A DNA stretch of 64,000 nucleotides. It comes from Nymphaea colorata. Lineage: Eukaryota > Streptophyta > Magnoliopsida > Nymphaeales > Nymphaeaceae. Of the stretch, positions 37,360-49,838 are shown one piece after another. A program made the position numbers and the translations under genes. Each line of letters starts with the position of its first letter. Within the stretch, counting starts at the first letter, position 1. The stretch lies in assembly GCF_008831285.2 (NCBI RefSeq), contig NC_045139.1, forward strand, positions 6,480,204 to 6,544,203, given 5' to 3'. Under the pieces are notes generated by a model. It was not told the DNA's origin and did not search any database. It was given only the letters and a program-made list of their open reading frames with translations.

Positions 37360-37662
37360 GCAAACCTGGGCACCCGGCCAGGCCGCCATTAGGTACTACC
37401 CGACTTGACTCGAGCCCAAAAGAGGCCAACCCGATAATATATGGGGCTGGCCCTAGTGTGCTGGATATTTTTTTTTATTATTATTTTATATATATAAATA
37501 TAATATTTTATTATGATTAATTATATTTATATATTATTTTATATTAATTTTTTATTTAATCAAGCTGGGCTGGGACTCCTTTTTAATGGTCGGGCTGGGT
37601 CCAGAGTTTTAGGTGTTGGACTGACCAAACCCGACTTCTTATCGGGGGTTGCCCAGGCTTGC
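37360..37662. mobile_element. MITE-like element with inverted ends
   Basis: The left end 'gcaaacctgggcaccc' and the right end 'gggttgcccaggcttgc' are imperfect inverted repeats about 300 bp apart, with GC-rich 'gggctgg' subterminal blocks around an AT-rich core. No coding capacity; no clear target-site duplication. Confidence 0.55.
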
Positions 37663-38780
37663 TAAGGAAGATTAAAAAGTAGGGAAAGATTCAGTCATCA
37701 CTTTCGTGGTAGGTTTACAATTTTGATGATGTCATTTATGGATAATTTTGATGATGTCATTTATCCACCTTTAACAAAAAAACGAGTTCTGGCTCCACTC
37801 CTACCAACCAATCAATTTGAATGCAAGAACGATGGCTCTTGTAACATTAAAGATTTGATAATGAACAAAAAAAAAACCAATGTCTTTTCACAAACGCTGT
37901 GTTAAACTAAATTATATGTTGCACTGAATTAGCTATCATAAGCACACATGCTTACATTTTGTTTCAAATATTTTTTAACCACAATCTTCGTAGTTTAATT
38001 CTGTCTTTACCGGACTAAGTCTCTGAGGGAAATAACCCTTCAAATTCGTGTGGTCACCTGATCTTCCATTGATTTGAAGTTAGAGTTCGTGCAGTTCATA
38101 AAATATGAAGGACAAAGCAATGGAAACCCAGGTAAGTCCCATCAGTTTTGAATATATATATATCATTTGTGGACTTCTCTAATGGAATTTGAATGACAAA
38201 ATCTTTCACAATCTCACAGCTTACATCGATTAATGTTTTAATCATACGACCGTGATTGGACGGAGCTCAAAATGACGTTAAAATCATATATAAATATATA
38301 TAAATATAAATATATGTATATATATAATGAATTTATTTATTGTGAGGGTGATTGTGAATATGTGATGTGTATTGTTATTGATTTTTTGAATTGACCATAG
38401 TCCGTTTCCTTCCATTTACCAGAAACCAATTAGACAGTTGGAGTTCACCTTGACGTGAAGGGTCAATGGAGACTTGACGTTCTTTCTTGGGTTTGGTCAA
38501 ATCTGGCTGCTGCTTTTCAATTGATTCATATCGAACCCTTTGTTAAATTGTACCTGAATTCAAAGTTTCCCTTTACTTTCTACTTGCCTCACAATTAAGC
38601 GTGAATAACAAGTCCATCTACTCGTTATTAAAACTCGGCTCGTGAACGAGTTCATGCCAAGTTATTTACTTAAGAGGTTTATAAGAGCATTAAGCCGAGA
38701 AGTTTGTGATGGGTCGGACACTTTATTCGTCGTAACTCAGAAAATTTTTCACTAGGTTGAACTGGTTTGAGTCAAGTATT
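37663..38780. other. Intergenic, short direct repeat at 37720-37762
   Basis: A 26-bp direct repeat ('aattttgatgatgtcattta') occurs twice at 37720-37762. The rest is AT-rich without recognised features. Confidence 0.4.
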
Positions 38781-38781
38781 A

Positions 38782-38902
38782 AGGACTTTGATTCGATCAG
38801 GTATATATATTAATTTGTTCTTTTTTAATATATAGGACTTTGATTCGATCAGGTATATATATTAATTTGTTCTTTTTTAATATATATATATATATATATA
38901 TC
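38782..38902 (+). repeat. 52-bp tandem repeat followed by (AT)n
   Basis: 'aggactttgattcgatcagg' starts two identical 52-bp units at 38782 and 38834. The second ends in an AT run to about 38901. Confidence 0.85.
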
Positions 38903-39079
38903 TTAGCGTGATGTACAACGGTAGACATCGAATTCGGTACCATGAAGCCCAATTCAATAACTAATAGCTTGGGTCCGACCCGAACCGGTTTGAAAAGCTT
39001 TTTAGCCGGTCCAACCTGACCCCAATGCTTTTCCAAGGTATTTTCACTATTTCCTAAAGAGTCGGGGTACTTTTATAAT

Positions 39080-39406
39080 TTGTTGGACTTGTGGGGCCGG
39101 CGGCGGGGATGCATTGCGTCGTTTCACCTTCCCGAGCTTCCTTGCTTTATCAGCACTTCCCTCCGCATTGTCAGAGAGAGAGAGAAGCGCCACTTCCTGC
39201 TGTGTGAGCAGAGAGTGCAAAGACAGAGCAAGGCTGTTGTTGCCGGAGCTCTTTTCCGATCATCGTCGCCGTCCTCCTCCCACCTTTTCCTCTTCACCAT
39301 CCTTGCTGATTGTATTTGCATAAAAGGGCCGGCCATCTCGTCCATTTCAGCAGACCGAGGTTCTCTCTCTTTCTCAACTCTCATGACATCAGTGTATCGC
39401 ATATAG
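39080..39406 (+). other. Probable 5' leader exon of helicase A
   Basis: A GC-richer, CT/GA-rich stretch without a credible protein ends at a GT donor (atatag|gtacgg, 39406/39407). The other two helicase genes have similar leaders spliced to just before the ATG, and an acceptor-like 'tttggag' ends at 40852, 7 nt before the helicase A start. The left edge is arbitrary. This is inferred from gene-family symmetry. Confidence 0.35.
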
Positions 39407-40859
39407 GTACGGAATTTCTTTTCATCTTCTTCTCGGAGGCGACGGACATCTACGGTTTCATTTTGCTTAGCGTTTTTTTGTTCGTTTTCATTTTCATCGT
39501 CTGTGTATGTTCCGAGCTTGGTCCATATCAAACGCTGGAACATTACAAATTTCGACTCGTTTTGTTTCGTCAGAAAAGCGACGATCAGCCGTGAGAATTC
39601 CTTTGAAAAAGAACGTTTCCATATAGAAATTAAATTGATTTCCAAAATTTAAGAGAACCAGGCCCGATGGCGGAGCCATTGCTATTTGGAATGAAACTCT
39701 TCAAAAAACAAGAAATGCATACGCAAAAAAGCTACTCTTTTCGTCGTTAGGGCAAAGCACGCGACCCGCTTCCTCTTTGGTCAGCAGATGTTTTTTCGTG
39801 GTTTCTTCTGCTGGTAGTCATGAAAGGTCAAGGAACCAGGTTCTCAACTCAAATGCCCCTACACATCTGGGAAATAACCGACCAACCACTGCCGCCTTGT
39901 CGCTTTTTAGTTCTGTACCCCGATTTCTTCGGAGGGAAGAGAAGGATGAACGTGGAATTTGTACCTCCATTTCTTCGCTGCCAAGCCAAGAGAAGGTGGA
40001 CAATGGGAACTCACAAGTCGCTTTAGTTTTGAATTGCACTCGTCTGAGGTGGAAAGCGGAAACGTGAAGTGGACGGGTGGGACCAAAGAGGACGGCCTCC
40101 TTCATTCAGAGTGGGGTTTAATCACATTCAGTGCAATAGAAAACATGAAAAAGACTCAAAATGCTCAGCTCCGACTTTGAATCGGGCCAGGTCAGTTTGG
40201 GAAGTCCAATGCTCACTCCTAATCATGAGGTTTGATGTCCTTTTCACGAGTCGGACTCGGACCAAGCCTGTAAAAATGGGCTTGAGCCACCCCGGTTCCG
40301 ACAATGTTTTGTTATATATATGCAATGGCGAGCTGTCTCCAAGCTCTTATGGAATCTGTTTCAAGTTTCGGATAAATCCATAGGTTCATTAGGATCCCTC
40401 TCTCTCTCTACCCCCCATGAGAGTTTTGTGGAATGTGCAATTAAATCATGCACTTTATAAGCACGCCACGATGATTAATCTTTCCTCAAACGATAATCAA
40501 TTACTTGGTTATGTCATGATGATTAATCTTTTTACTCTCATGATAATTCATTACTTGGTTAATAACAAAGCTTCTTTACTCAGAATCATGTCAAAATTAG
40601 ATAATATACAAAAGGTTAGACCTTCCATTTTGTACATTTTAGTCGATTAATTTCCTTAGACGATAGACCGATCGACTTAAGGATATATATATTTTAATCA
40701 ATTAAAATTGTTGGTCATTATGAACATTGTGGATCTAGATCTATACATTTACAGTTGGTTTGAGAAATGTTCTTCCTCTGATCTCGAATATATCCCTTTG
40801 CTGATGGTCCTAAACGCCTATAGGTGCTTTTTTCTTTTGCGGTCCTTTGGAGGTTGCCC

Positions 40860-43800
40860 ATGTCTCAAAGAGCCATGAAGGACAAGAAGGAGAGGCCGTT
40901 GGGTCTGGTGGATATCATCCTGAGCTGGTCCCTAGTGGATATCGTCAACGATGACCTTTACCAAGATAAGGTACCCCATTTTCCTCTTACTAAACTCGCT
41001 TATAAAAATTGCTTATCAAACTAGCATACTTTTTTTTTCTTTGAGTTTTGGCGAAAAAGACGTTTTGATGCCCTGGAAATTTAGGGTGTGTATGAGATCC
41101 CAAAAAAAATGAAACTTTCGAGAAATAAAAACCTGCCTACCTTTGATTTAACATCTTAGATTACATAAGAAGCAATATCAAATAAAGGAAATCTAGACAT
41201 GAATGTGCTTTTTGTTAGACCATTGAAACATGAGCGCTTCATTTTTGTGAAATATTTCAAGCAAACATTATTTGGGTCCAATGACATTCATGAAATTTTA
41301 AACTATGACCCGTTTCATAACATTAAAGCCTTCCCCATTATGCCAACCCTGAAGGGAGCGTTTGATGATTTGGAACTTTGATAAGAGAATGAAAATTCTA
41401 GAATCATACTTCCTCCTCAAGTTGGAATAGAATCAAAACTCTGAGTTTCAATTTCCTAATTTCGAAAACAGAACACCCAGTTTGTCTAATAATTTCAATT
41501 TGTTAAAAAGTGAGCATTTTGATTTAAAAAAATTATAATTTTAGGCATATTGTTTTGGGACTAGAAGCTGTTTATGGCTTGCGATATTGCGATGAGATAA
41601 CGCCAATGTATCATATGAGTTCATCTTCATATAAACGGGTGCAACCTTCGCCACAGATGTTACCCATTCCACAGAGGTTCGGTTCTACAGAGCAGTACTT
41701 CTCGTCATTCATGGTTCCTCTTTTAGAGGAAGCTCGCGCGGAGCTGAAATCTTGCCTCGAGAGCGTATCAAAGGATCCGCACAAGCACACTTTTCGCATA
41801 GGGAATTCAAATGGTTCAAATTGGACGTTCAACGAGCGAACTAGTTCTTGGGAGATCAAGACTGCAGCGGAAAGCTTAAAAGATGGCAACATATTAAGAA
41901 AAGCTGATTTGGTCATCTTGTGTAGTCTGTCATCTCGTCCTATCGGTGAGCTTTACTGCCATCACTTTAGCTCACTGTGCGTTTTAGCTGCCGTCGCATC
42001 CGCATCCATTGCACAACCTACCAAGAACATGTCCAAGACTACGTTGACAGCGAGACGATTTCCTTCTGTTGGAGCAGAGGATGGATACTTTGCTGTTGTT
42101 GTGACAAATCTGACTGCCCAGCAGCGAGTATGGGATGCTCTGGTGCGGGGATTAAAGAAGAACACTGCTGCTGAACCTAATTTAATTGCGCAGGCATTGT
42201 GTTTGGGCAACATGGTATGGAATTCCTACCGTGTTTTCCTGATTCAGTCCACTATGATATATGTTAACTGAATGGTTGGGTTTGACCTTGTGCAGGAAAA
42301 CTCTTCCTGCGTTTCCTGTAGTTCCGAACCAGAAACTGCAACTGGTCGGAAGTTGCCGGCGGGATTGGACTCATTTGGATTGAACAACTCCCAGATGAGT
42401 GCAGTGCGCAGTGCAGTTTCTTCGATTCGTTGTGATCACTCGTGCTCGATAGAGTTAATCTGGGGGCCGCCTGGGACAGGTAAGACTAAGACCTTGTGTT
42501 CCATTCTATGGGCGGCTTTATTAGCTAAGTGCAAGACTGTTATCTGTGCCCCAACCAACATTGCCATTCATGAAGTCGTCACTCGAACCATTCAACTGGT
42601 TAAGAACTCGAGGAAGGAAAGCAAAGGGCTGCATGGTTCCTTCACTTTGGGAGATATGGTGTTGCTAGGTAACAGGGATCGACTTAATGTGGATGATGAC
42701 CTTACTGAGGTGTTTCTTGATGAATGGACTTCTAATGAGAGGACCCATAAGTTGCTTGCTTGTCTTGGCACAAAAGGTGTGAGGAAGAAGGTGGCTACCT
42801 TCATGCATTTTCTTGAAAGCTATCCCCTACAGTACAACTCACTCCTAAAGAAGAGCTCTGAAAAAAATGTATCCGATTTTTCAAGTTTTTTCCATAAAAA
42901 TTTCAGTGAGCACGTTAGGCCGTTGAAAGAATGTCTAGGAGTATTGCAGGTTCATCTGCCATCAACCTTCATGGTGGAAAAGGAGACACAGAAAACAAAT
43001 AAGCTCCTTAACCTGATGACAGAAATCTTGAAGTTGACCAAGAAGCAGAAGCTTGATGGTGCAAAGTTGGTGAAAGATTTTCAAGTCAAGAAAGGTGCAG
43101 GAAAAGATAGCCCAGAAGGAAAATTCTTGGCAAAAACTTTGGAATGCGTCGATATTTTACGTGAAATACGAGATACTCTTTGTAGGAGACTGCCACGTTT
43201 AAATAACCGGCGCAAGATCAAACGATTTTGTTTAGATCATGCTTCTTTAGTCTTCTGCACTGCATCCGTTTCTTCCAAACTGCACTCATTCAAGGTCTCA
43301 AAACATCCAAGACTCCTGATCATTGATGAAGCATCACAATTGAAAGAAGCAGAGTCCTTGATTCCGCTGCAGCTTAACGGACTGCGTCATGCTATTTTAA
43401 TTGGTGATGAACGTCAACTTCCTGCCATGGTTATGAGCAAGGTGTCACATTTATTGGTTGTTCTCTTTTTTCTGATTCTTAGTCGCTTTTTTGTAATTCA
43501 TTCCCTGCTTTCTTCTTTTGGCTTGTTTTAGGCTTCTACGAACGTTGGCTACGGAAGGAGCTTATTTGAAAGGTTGCGTTCCCTCGATCATACGACACAT
43601 CTTCTTAACCAGCAGTATCGAATGCACCCTTCCATCAGCCACTTCCCCAATGTTAATTTCTATGACAGTTTGATTCAAGATGGTCCTAACGTAACATCTT
43701 CATCATATACAAAGAACCTGCTTCGGGGGAGGATGTATGGCACTTACGCGTTTATAAATGTAGCTGATGGAACGGAAGTACTTGGTGATGGGCGAAGTTG

Positions 43801-46108
43801 GGAAAACCCCATGGAGGCTTCTGTTGTATTACATATAGTTGATAAACTTTTCAAAGGTATTAATACCAACTTTGAGTTCGGTATTTCCTATTAGTCACAA
43901 ATAACGCTTCGATGTTTAAAACGTTGAGTTTTTTTTTTTGGTATAATACAGAAAAAATACGGTAAATTTTTTAAAATTTTAAAAAACTAAAAATAAGGAA
44001 AAAATAAAATAAGTGAGAAATTAATAACACAAACATCAAAAGATAAATAGATTTGCAACAAATAAAAAAATATAAAATGAAAAAAAAAACTGTTTGACGT
44101 TAAAAAAACTGAAAAAACGTGTTAAAAACTCACTAATTTCGTTTATTTTTTTAATTTTAAATGGCTAGTTAATTTATCGCGTTTTTTTTTGGATTTTTTT
44201 TTTTAAAAAAAACGCCATTTCTGTAACTATGAATTCCTAATTAGCTGATGTGCTTGTAGTGCTCTAATTTGGCCATTTCATCTTTGTCTTGCTAGTGACT
44301 TTCAAGTTGGTTTCCTGTCAGATTCTCTTGCTTCCGAGTTGCTAGCTGAGTTGTGCACGCACACTTTAATTTAATAGAACTGTTCTTCACACTAAGTATT
44401 TTTTGTCCCATCTTCTTCATAGTTTATTAGCAGGTTATCTTATGTGTGCATTAGGATTGCAGGTGGGTCTGGTTCTGGTTTCAGGATCTTTTCAGTTCGT
44501 AATGTTTGACATCCTATTCCAATCTGACCTACAACACATTCTGCTGTACATCCTGATCTGTTCACAACCAACCATGTATCTGTTTGATAGTTGTCATGCT
44601 CTGTTTCTTGGCATGTTACGATATTTCCTCTTTTTGCTCCAGTCACGTATTATGTTGCATTTTCATCCGAGTAACAGTTTCCAATTTTTCAATTTGCAGC
44701 TTTCCTTGCTTCTGGCAGTAACCTGAGCCTTAGTGTTGGCATCATATCTCCATATGCAGCCCAAGTTGGGTCTATCAACTCAAAACTGTTGCGAAGATAC
44801 AAGTCCCAGAGCAAGTTTATTGTGAGAGCCAAGTCAATAGATGGATTCGAAGGATGTGAAGAGGATGTTATTATTATCTCTACTGTCCGTGGTAATAGCA
44901 GAGGTTCTATTGGGTTCCTTGCTGACCATAACAGGACAAATGTTGCTTTGACAAGAGCAAGGTAAGCTATATGTGTAAATTCTTTAGATGTTTTTCTGGT
45001 TTTAGGTTTTTCTCTTGAAAGCTTGATTTTCTTTTTTTCTTCTTCGCTTAAATTCATGGGTGTTGTTGAATTCTTTATATCGAGGTCTTTCATTCTAAGT
45101 TTCAAACTCATGGGTTCATATCAGATTCTGCCTTTGGATTATTGGGAACGGGCCTACATTAATGAAAAGTGACTCAGTTTGGACTAGTCTTGTTTACGAC
45201 GCAAAGGTCCGTGGCTGCTTTTTTGATGTTTCTCATGACAAAGAGTTGGTCAAGGCAGTCAACTGTGGCAGGAATAAAGCTAATGAACTGTTGGATTCTT
45301 TGCTCCCAGGCAGCAGGAGCATATCGAAGGCCAAGGTAGAACCTAAGATATCTAAACTGGGTGCATCCAATATTTTGCTGAACGATCTTTCTTTAGAAAA
45401 TATGATGTGATGTATTCTATTCTTAATATGCCTGTGCTGAAGCTCTTCCGGTTATGTCTTGAGCAGACTTCTTTAAAAAATGGAAAAGAAAAACTCTTAC
45501 ATGTAACCAAAGCTGCATAGCAATGAAAAAGTGAATCAAAGCTCGACTAAGAATATACTTTTTCATGTAGGCTAAGAAAGATGATCTTGAGAGGTCATCA
45601 AATTCAGACCTCTTAGATCAGAAGGACGTCAATGGGGATACAAAAGCATCAACCACAAAGACCAAGTGAGTGCAATACTTACCAAGCAGGAAAGTCATTG
45701 CATGCTTGTCTTTTTTTGGATCAGACCATCACATTGGACTTTCTTTCCTGGATGCAGGAAATCTCGGAGAAGAAAAAATAAATCAAGCGTTAATTCTCTG
45801 CAATCGACAAGTAAATCGTGTGTTACGAATGGCATAAATACTTCCGACTCCTTCAGACAATGTATAGGGGATGAAGTACGCCTCTTATGCCAAAAGTTAC
45901 TACAGAATTACTTGGGAGACGTTTCTACAACTTCCAATACTTTCATAACCCCATTCATTCTTGTCCTTTCCCAATTGTACAACCTTTGGTTTACTCAGTT
46001 TTGCTGTCTGACATCCAAAATGCTGTTTCTGCAATACAGGGTCCTGCTTTTGATATTGATGATATGTCGGACTACTTCTCCAAGATCTATTTAGACGGCA
46101 AACCATAA
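40860..46108 (+). CDS. SEN1-like superfamily 1 helicase A
   Basis: Probable RNA/DNA helicase of the plant SEN1/tRNA-splicing-endonuclease-effector-like family (UPF1-like SF1B); substrate unknown. Nine exons: 40860-40970, 41657-42214, 42296-43441, 43532-43856, 44700-44961, 45125-45335, 45571-45665, 45758-45920, 46040-46108, all in frame; 979 residues. The N-terminal plant-specific region (residues 1-223) opens with '[19 protein letters not shown]' and continues '[13 protein letters not shown]'. A CxxC lies at about 228-231, then a Q-motif-like '[12 protein letters not shown]'. Motif I is 'GPPGTGKT' (280-287), II 'DEAS' (567-570), III 'GDERQLPA' (593), IV 'QYRMHP' (633), V '[19 protein letters not shown]' (759-777) and VI 'VALTRAR' (795-801). 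A basic, Ser/Lys-rich tail follows. All ATPase motifs are intact. The last two small exons are the least certain. Confidence 0.9.
41353..41550. repeat. MITE-like relic in helicase A intron 1
   Basis: The stretch starts 'gggagcgtttgatgatttgg' and contains 'ctagaatcat' and 'gaatcaaaactctg' words like those in the modules at 1736-2121 and 16479-16857. The right terminus is not clear, so it is a relic or a divergent relative. Confidence 0.4.
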
Positions 46109-46154
46109 GTTGTTTTCTAGAAATTTGTAGTCCAAAAGAATATGATGCAACACC

Positions 46155-46530
46155 GTGGAATATAGCTTATCCAAGGATCGATGCTAACTGTCAATTTGAA
46201 GTAAGGATTTTCCAAGTTACATACACAGAACTGAGCTTCATTGAAGTTTGAGAGTGTGAAAGTGATTATACTTGTGAGACATTCTACGAGTTTTTTTTTC
46301 CAATATGAAATGTGCAATTAAATTTTTATATGTTTTGCATCTTGCAGCTTATCCAAGGATCGATGCTAACTGTCTGAAGTAAGGATTTTTTCCAAGTTAC
46401 ATGCACAGATCTGAGCTTGATTGAAGTTTGAAAGTGTGAAAGTGATTATACTTGTGAGACATTCTATGAGAAGTTTTTCTTCCAATATGGAAATGTGCAA
46501 TTAAATTTTTATATGTATTGCATCTTGCAC
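46155..46530 (+). repeat. Tandem duplication of about 180 bp after helicase A
   Basis: About 46167-46347 and 46348-46530 are direct copies, both starting 'agcttatccaaggatcgatg' and containing 'gtgtgaaagtgattatactt'. The second has small indels. They begin about 60 nt past the stop codon, so they probably duplicate 3' UTR sequence and any polyadenylation signal in it. Confidence 0.85.
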
Positions 46531-46689
46531 ATTGTACTTGCCGTCCTGTTCGATTCCTACATTATGACATGTACTCTGAACTACATACGGGCGAAAGCTA
46601 CATAGGCTTGTATTAAAAATTGGATATCCTTTTTCTATTGTCTTCCAAATAAAATTTCCATGTTTATCAATATTTCTGCACCCTTTAAT

Positions 46690-46810
46690 TCTTTGTGTGT
46701 TTGTGCGTGCGCGCGCGTGTTTGCCAGCGTGTGTGTGTGAGAGAGAGAGGAGAGATCTTTGCATCAGTCGCTCAACATACGACTGTTTGCCTTCAAAGAG
46801 TTTGTGTTGC

Positions 46811-46851
<41 letters not shown>

Positions 46852-47245
46852 CAACAAACGTGAAAATAGAAATAATTTTCTTTTCCTTTTTTGACTTTTC
46901 AACAATGGGAAAATGCCTATTATACGTTTACTCATTGAACTATTTTAAATTTTTGACGTTGTCAAGGGATAAATGGTTGCTGCCATCTGCCATGATACGA
47001 AAATATGAACGGACAATGCATCTGCACATAACAACAAATGGGAAGAGCTAGGTATGATTTTGGAATTTTGTCTTTTTTTATCTCTACCGGATTCCAGAAG
47101 CAGATTTTCAAAATCTCTCTACATTGTCTCAACGACAACCACTACTCCTTGCCTTCAAGAACCATTTGTATACACGACAGGAAACCAAAGTAAGGTATCA
47201 TATATATATATATATATATAGAAAGAGAGAGAGAGAGAGAGATTC
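46690..47245. repeat. Microsatellites: GT/GA runs and (AT)n-(GA)n
   Basis: GT/GC-rich alternating run near 46695-46740, perfect GA run at about 46814-46848, and an AT run at 47200-47220 followed by GA at 47225-47243. Frames with LSLSLS or RERERE repeats over these are artefacts. Confidence 0.85.
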
Positions 47246-47830
47246 CACGAGTTGGGTAGGGTGAGCCTCTTCAGCAAAGGGGAGGCGAGGACCTCCCCTG
47301 TCTCAACATAAGAAAAAAGGGAGGCGAGCCTCCCCCATTGCCACCACCACCGCCCTCCTCTTACCGACGGACGGTCCGCTGCCGGCGGCAGTGATGGGGG
47401 GAGATGGCCTCTCCCGTGGACGGCCCATGGCCCCATACCAGCCGGCTGGCATTTGCGTGAGGAAAGACAAATTCTATATTTACGTCTGGAAAAAGTCCAA
47501 CGGCTGAATGGTTGAAAAGAAAAAGTACATGCTCACCACCAGCTACCAAATGAAACCTGAAATCCAAATGGACCCAACCCCAACTTGCCCCAGGCGCAAG
47601 ATGGAGACTACTAAGGAGACATGTTTTTTCATTGTGGCTTTATCGACATTCATAAACACTATAGTCATGCAAGACACTGCGACCTGCCACACTCGTAGGT
47701 TTGTGTGTGTTTTTACATTGTGTGGGAAAGAGGTGGACTAGGGTTTCTAATGGGCGCAGCCACATGTGCATGTCCATCCAGGTCCCTGAAAACTCCTTTG
47801 TATAAAAGCTAGGTCCGGGTGCAATCAAAT
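47246..47830. other. Intergenic, no gene assigned
   Basis: A GC-rich segment at 47250-47450 has repeated 'gggaggcgagcctccc' style palindromic words. It carries short frames on both strands but no family motif. Confidence 0.3.
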
Positions 47831-48301
47831 GGTAGGGCTGCATACAAGCCAAGTTGTGTTGAATCCAGAACAAGTAGAGATCTATAGAACCGGCTCAAGC
47901 TCGACTCGACAAGGTAGTATCAAGCTCAAGTTGGACTCACTTAACTTGGTTAACTCGTTTCTATTAACTTAAGCTATCCTATTTCTTTTAACTCATTAAG
48001 TGACTTAACTCACTGACTGGTTTAATTGGTTTCTTTTAATTAGTTCAACTATAAACTACCATCTAACAGGAAAACCTGCACTTATTCCGCATCTAGATAT
48101 TCCTTAAAGAAAAACTTCGTAAACAAAAATTTCTCATTCATGACACATTTACATAGTCGAGTCAAGCCAACTTTAAATGAGTCAAAGTCTTGTAAATCGA
48201 ACTCGACCCGTTTCAAGCATAAATTTAAGCTCACGGTAGATGAATTGAGCCGATCTCGAATGAGTTTTTATGAGCAAGTTGAATATGTGTGCAGCCCTAC
48301 C
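47831..48301. mobile_element. Non-autonomous hAT-like element
   Basis: The terminal inverted repeats are 'tagggctgcatacaa' at the left and 'tgtgtgcagcccta' at the right. Flanking 8-mers 'tcaaatgg' and 'cctaatgg' agree at six of eight positions, consistent with a decayed 8-bp target duplication of hAT type. The interior has subterminal 'ctcaagctcgactcgac' and 'gagtcgagtc'-like words common in such elements. No transposase frame. Confidence 0.55.
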
Positions 48302-49838
48302 TAATGGAGCTGCCCCTATTGCACCCGTTTTCTTACCCTGCAGCCTTGTGAAGACAAAGCAGCGTGCCCCTCGGCCAGAAAGTTGTGGCTCAGCCAGATG
48401 ACTGTAACCCCGACTGTTCAAGGGCTTCCAGCAACCATGCTGCCCTACTGGTCACCATGGGAGTCCGATGGGCTGTTAGCTTCCGCCACCGGCAACTCCT
48501 CACCGCCAATGTTTGTTTAACTATCCATAAAACCTAACGCTGGTCTACTTCTGCCCAGTAGGTCAAGTTTCTACCACTGGCCTGCTGCGTTCGTCCACTA
48601 CTGCGCTTGCTTGCTGCGGCTGCCATAAAACCTCCGGCCTTCCCCCTCCAATGACCCCTTTGCAGCATGTTCATGCTATTGGATCTGGACCCCAAGGAGG
48701 TTGATTCAAATTAGACACGATCAAGCACCCGCAGGAGTGATATCATTGCCCACGGCAAACAGTAGACATGCTGGAGCTGGCCAACCTACATCTCCACAGC
48801 TTCTTTTCTGTTGTCAACTATCGTCATTACCAATGAAGAAACCTTAGTGGAGCCAGAAATTTTGACTGGTGAGGGCACTAGTTCAATAATTTTAATGTTT
48901 TTGAAGATATATATACAAACAATCAAATATATAAATTACTAATATAAGAATAAGTGAACTTTGTGAGGATGGCTCCGCCACAGTGAAAAGGCGGACGTGT
49001 TTGAGACAGGGAAACTCCTCGTAGTCACTGAGATACCTTCCCATATATCAAATGGAGAACTTTCATTCAGGCATCTATCTTATGGAATATTTGGCAACAG
49101 TAACAGTGTTTTTCATTTCAATGAAGCTGCCAATGTTTTCCACCAAAAACATTGTCTTCGAGCAAAAACATGGGACAAGTAACTTATTTTGGGAACCGAA
49201 GAAAGCCATGTATTTTGGACAACCCCTTAAAAAACCACTTCACCGAAACTACCCCTACTCCGTACTCACCGGAAATACGCATTTCATTCCCATCCCCAAC
49301 AACCATCGCAATTGTTATTCTCTAGTTTGTAATTTCTCAAAATCGTCGGACATCATTCTACTTTATAATTTCTCAAGATCGTCGGACATCTTTTGGAAGA
49401 CCTACATTCCGACTACTGGTACCCTATCTTTTTTCTGCACACTTTTTGCACACTTTTACAGTGATTTTGTATTTACTAATAAGATTTGGGGCAATTCCCG
49501 GCAAGGTTGCTCAAGAAAAAAAAACAAGTCATTTAAGAAAATCTCAATTTTTTACATTCCATTGTTCTTGAAAGTAAGAAATTAAAACATCATTTCTTGT
49601 TACGCTTGTTTCTTGCTGTATAGCCACTTTTGATTAAAAAAACAAAAAAACCACCATCATTACGTCCATCCCATATTATACCTAACATTTTGATTACCAT
49701 GAACCAAAGCAATAAGGAGACAAAATTGTAAGCATCTATTGTATGGTCAGCAGTTGAAAATATGTAAGCTCTATTGAGTTACGGAAAAAGAGAGAGCAAG
49801 AGAAGGAGAGATTGCCCCGGCCACTTTTCTCAAGTTTA
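48302..49838. other. Intergenic between helicases A and B, with a small element and a tandem pair
   Basis: At 48845-48982 a piece of about 135 bp has inverted ends ('agtggagccagaaatttt' and 'ggctccgccac') typical of short non-autonomous elements. At 49326-49391 a 29-bp motif ('atttctcaaaatcgtcggac') is repeated twice. The plus frame of 177 residues at 49052-49585 has no recognisable motif and was not accepted. The right end should include the helicase B 3' UTR. Confidence 0.4.

Noticed and set aside
39124-39645. Minus-strand frame of 173 residues rich in Lys/Glu/Arg
   Set aside because: It is antisense to the probable CT-rich leader of helicase A; the composition explains the open frame.
46501-47051. 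Frames with Leu-Ser and Arg-Glu repeats near helicase A
   Set aside because: They read through GA/CT microsatellites; no homologue is recognised, and they lie downstream of the helicase A stop.
49052-49585. Plus-strand frame of 177 residues between helicases A and B
   Set aside because: It has no motif, contains a 29-bp tandem repeat, and has low-complexity hydrophobic and aromatic composition typical of AT-rich noncoding DNA.
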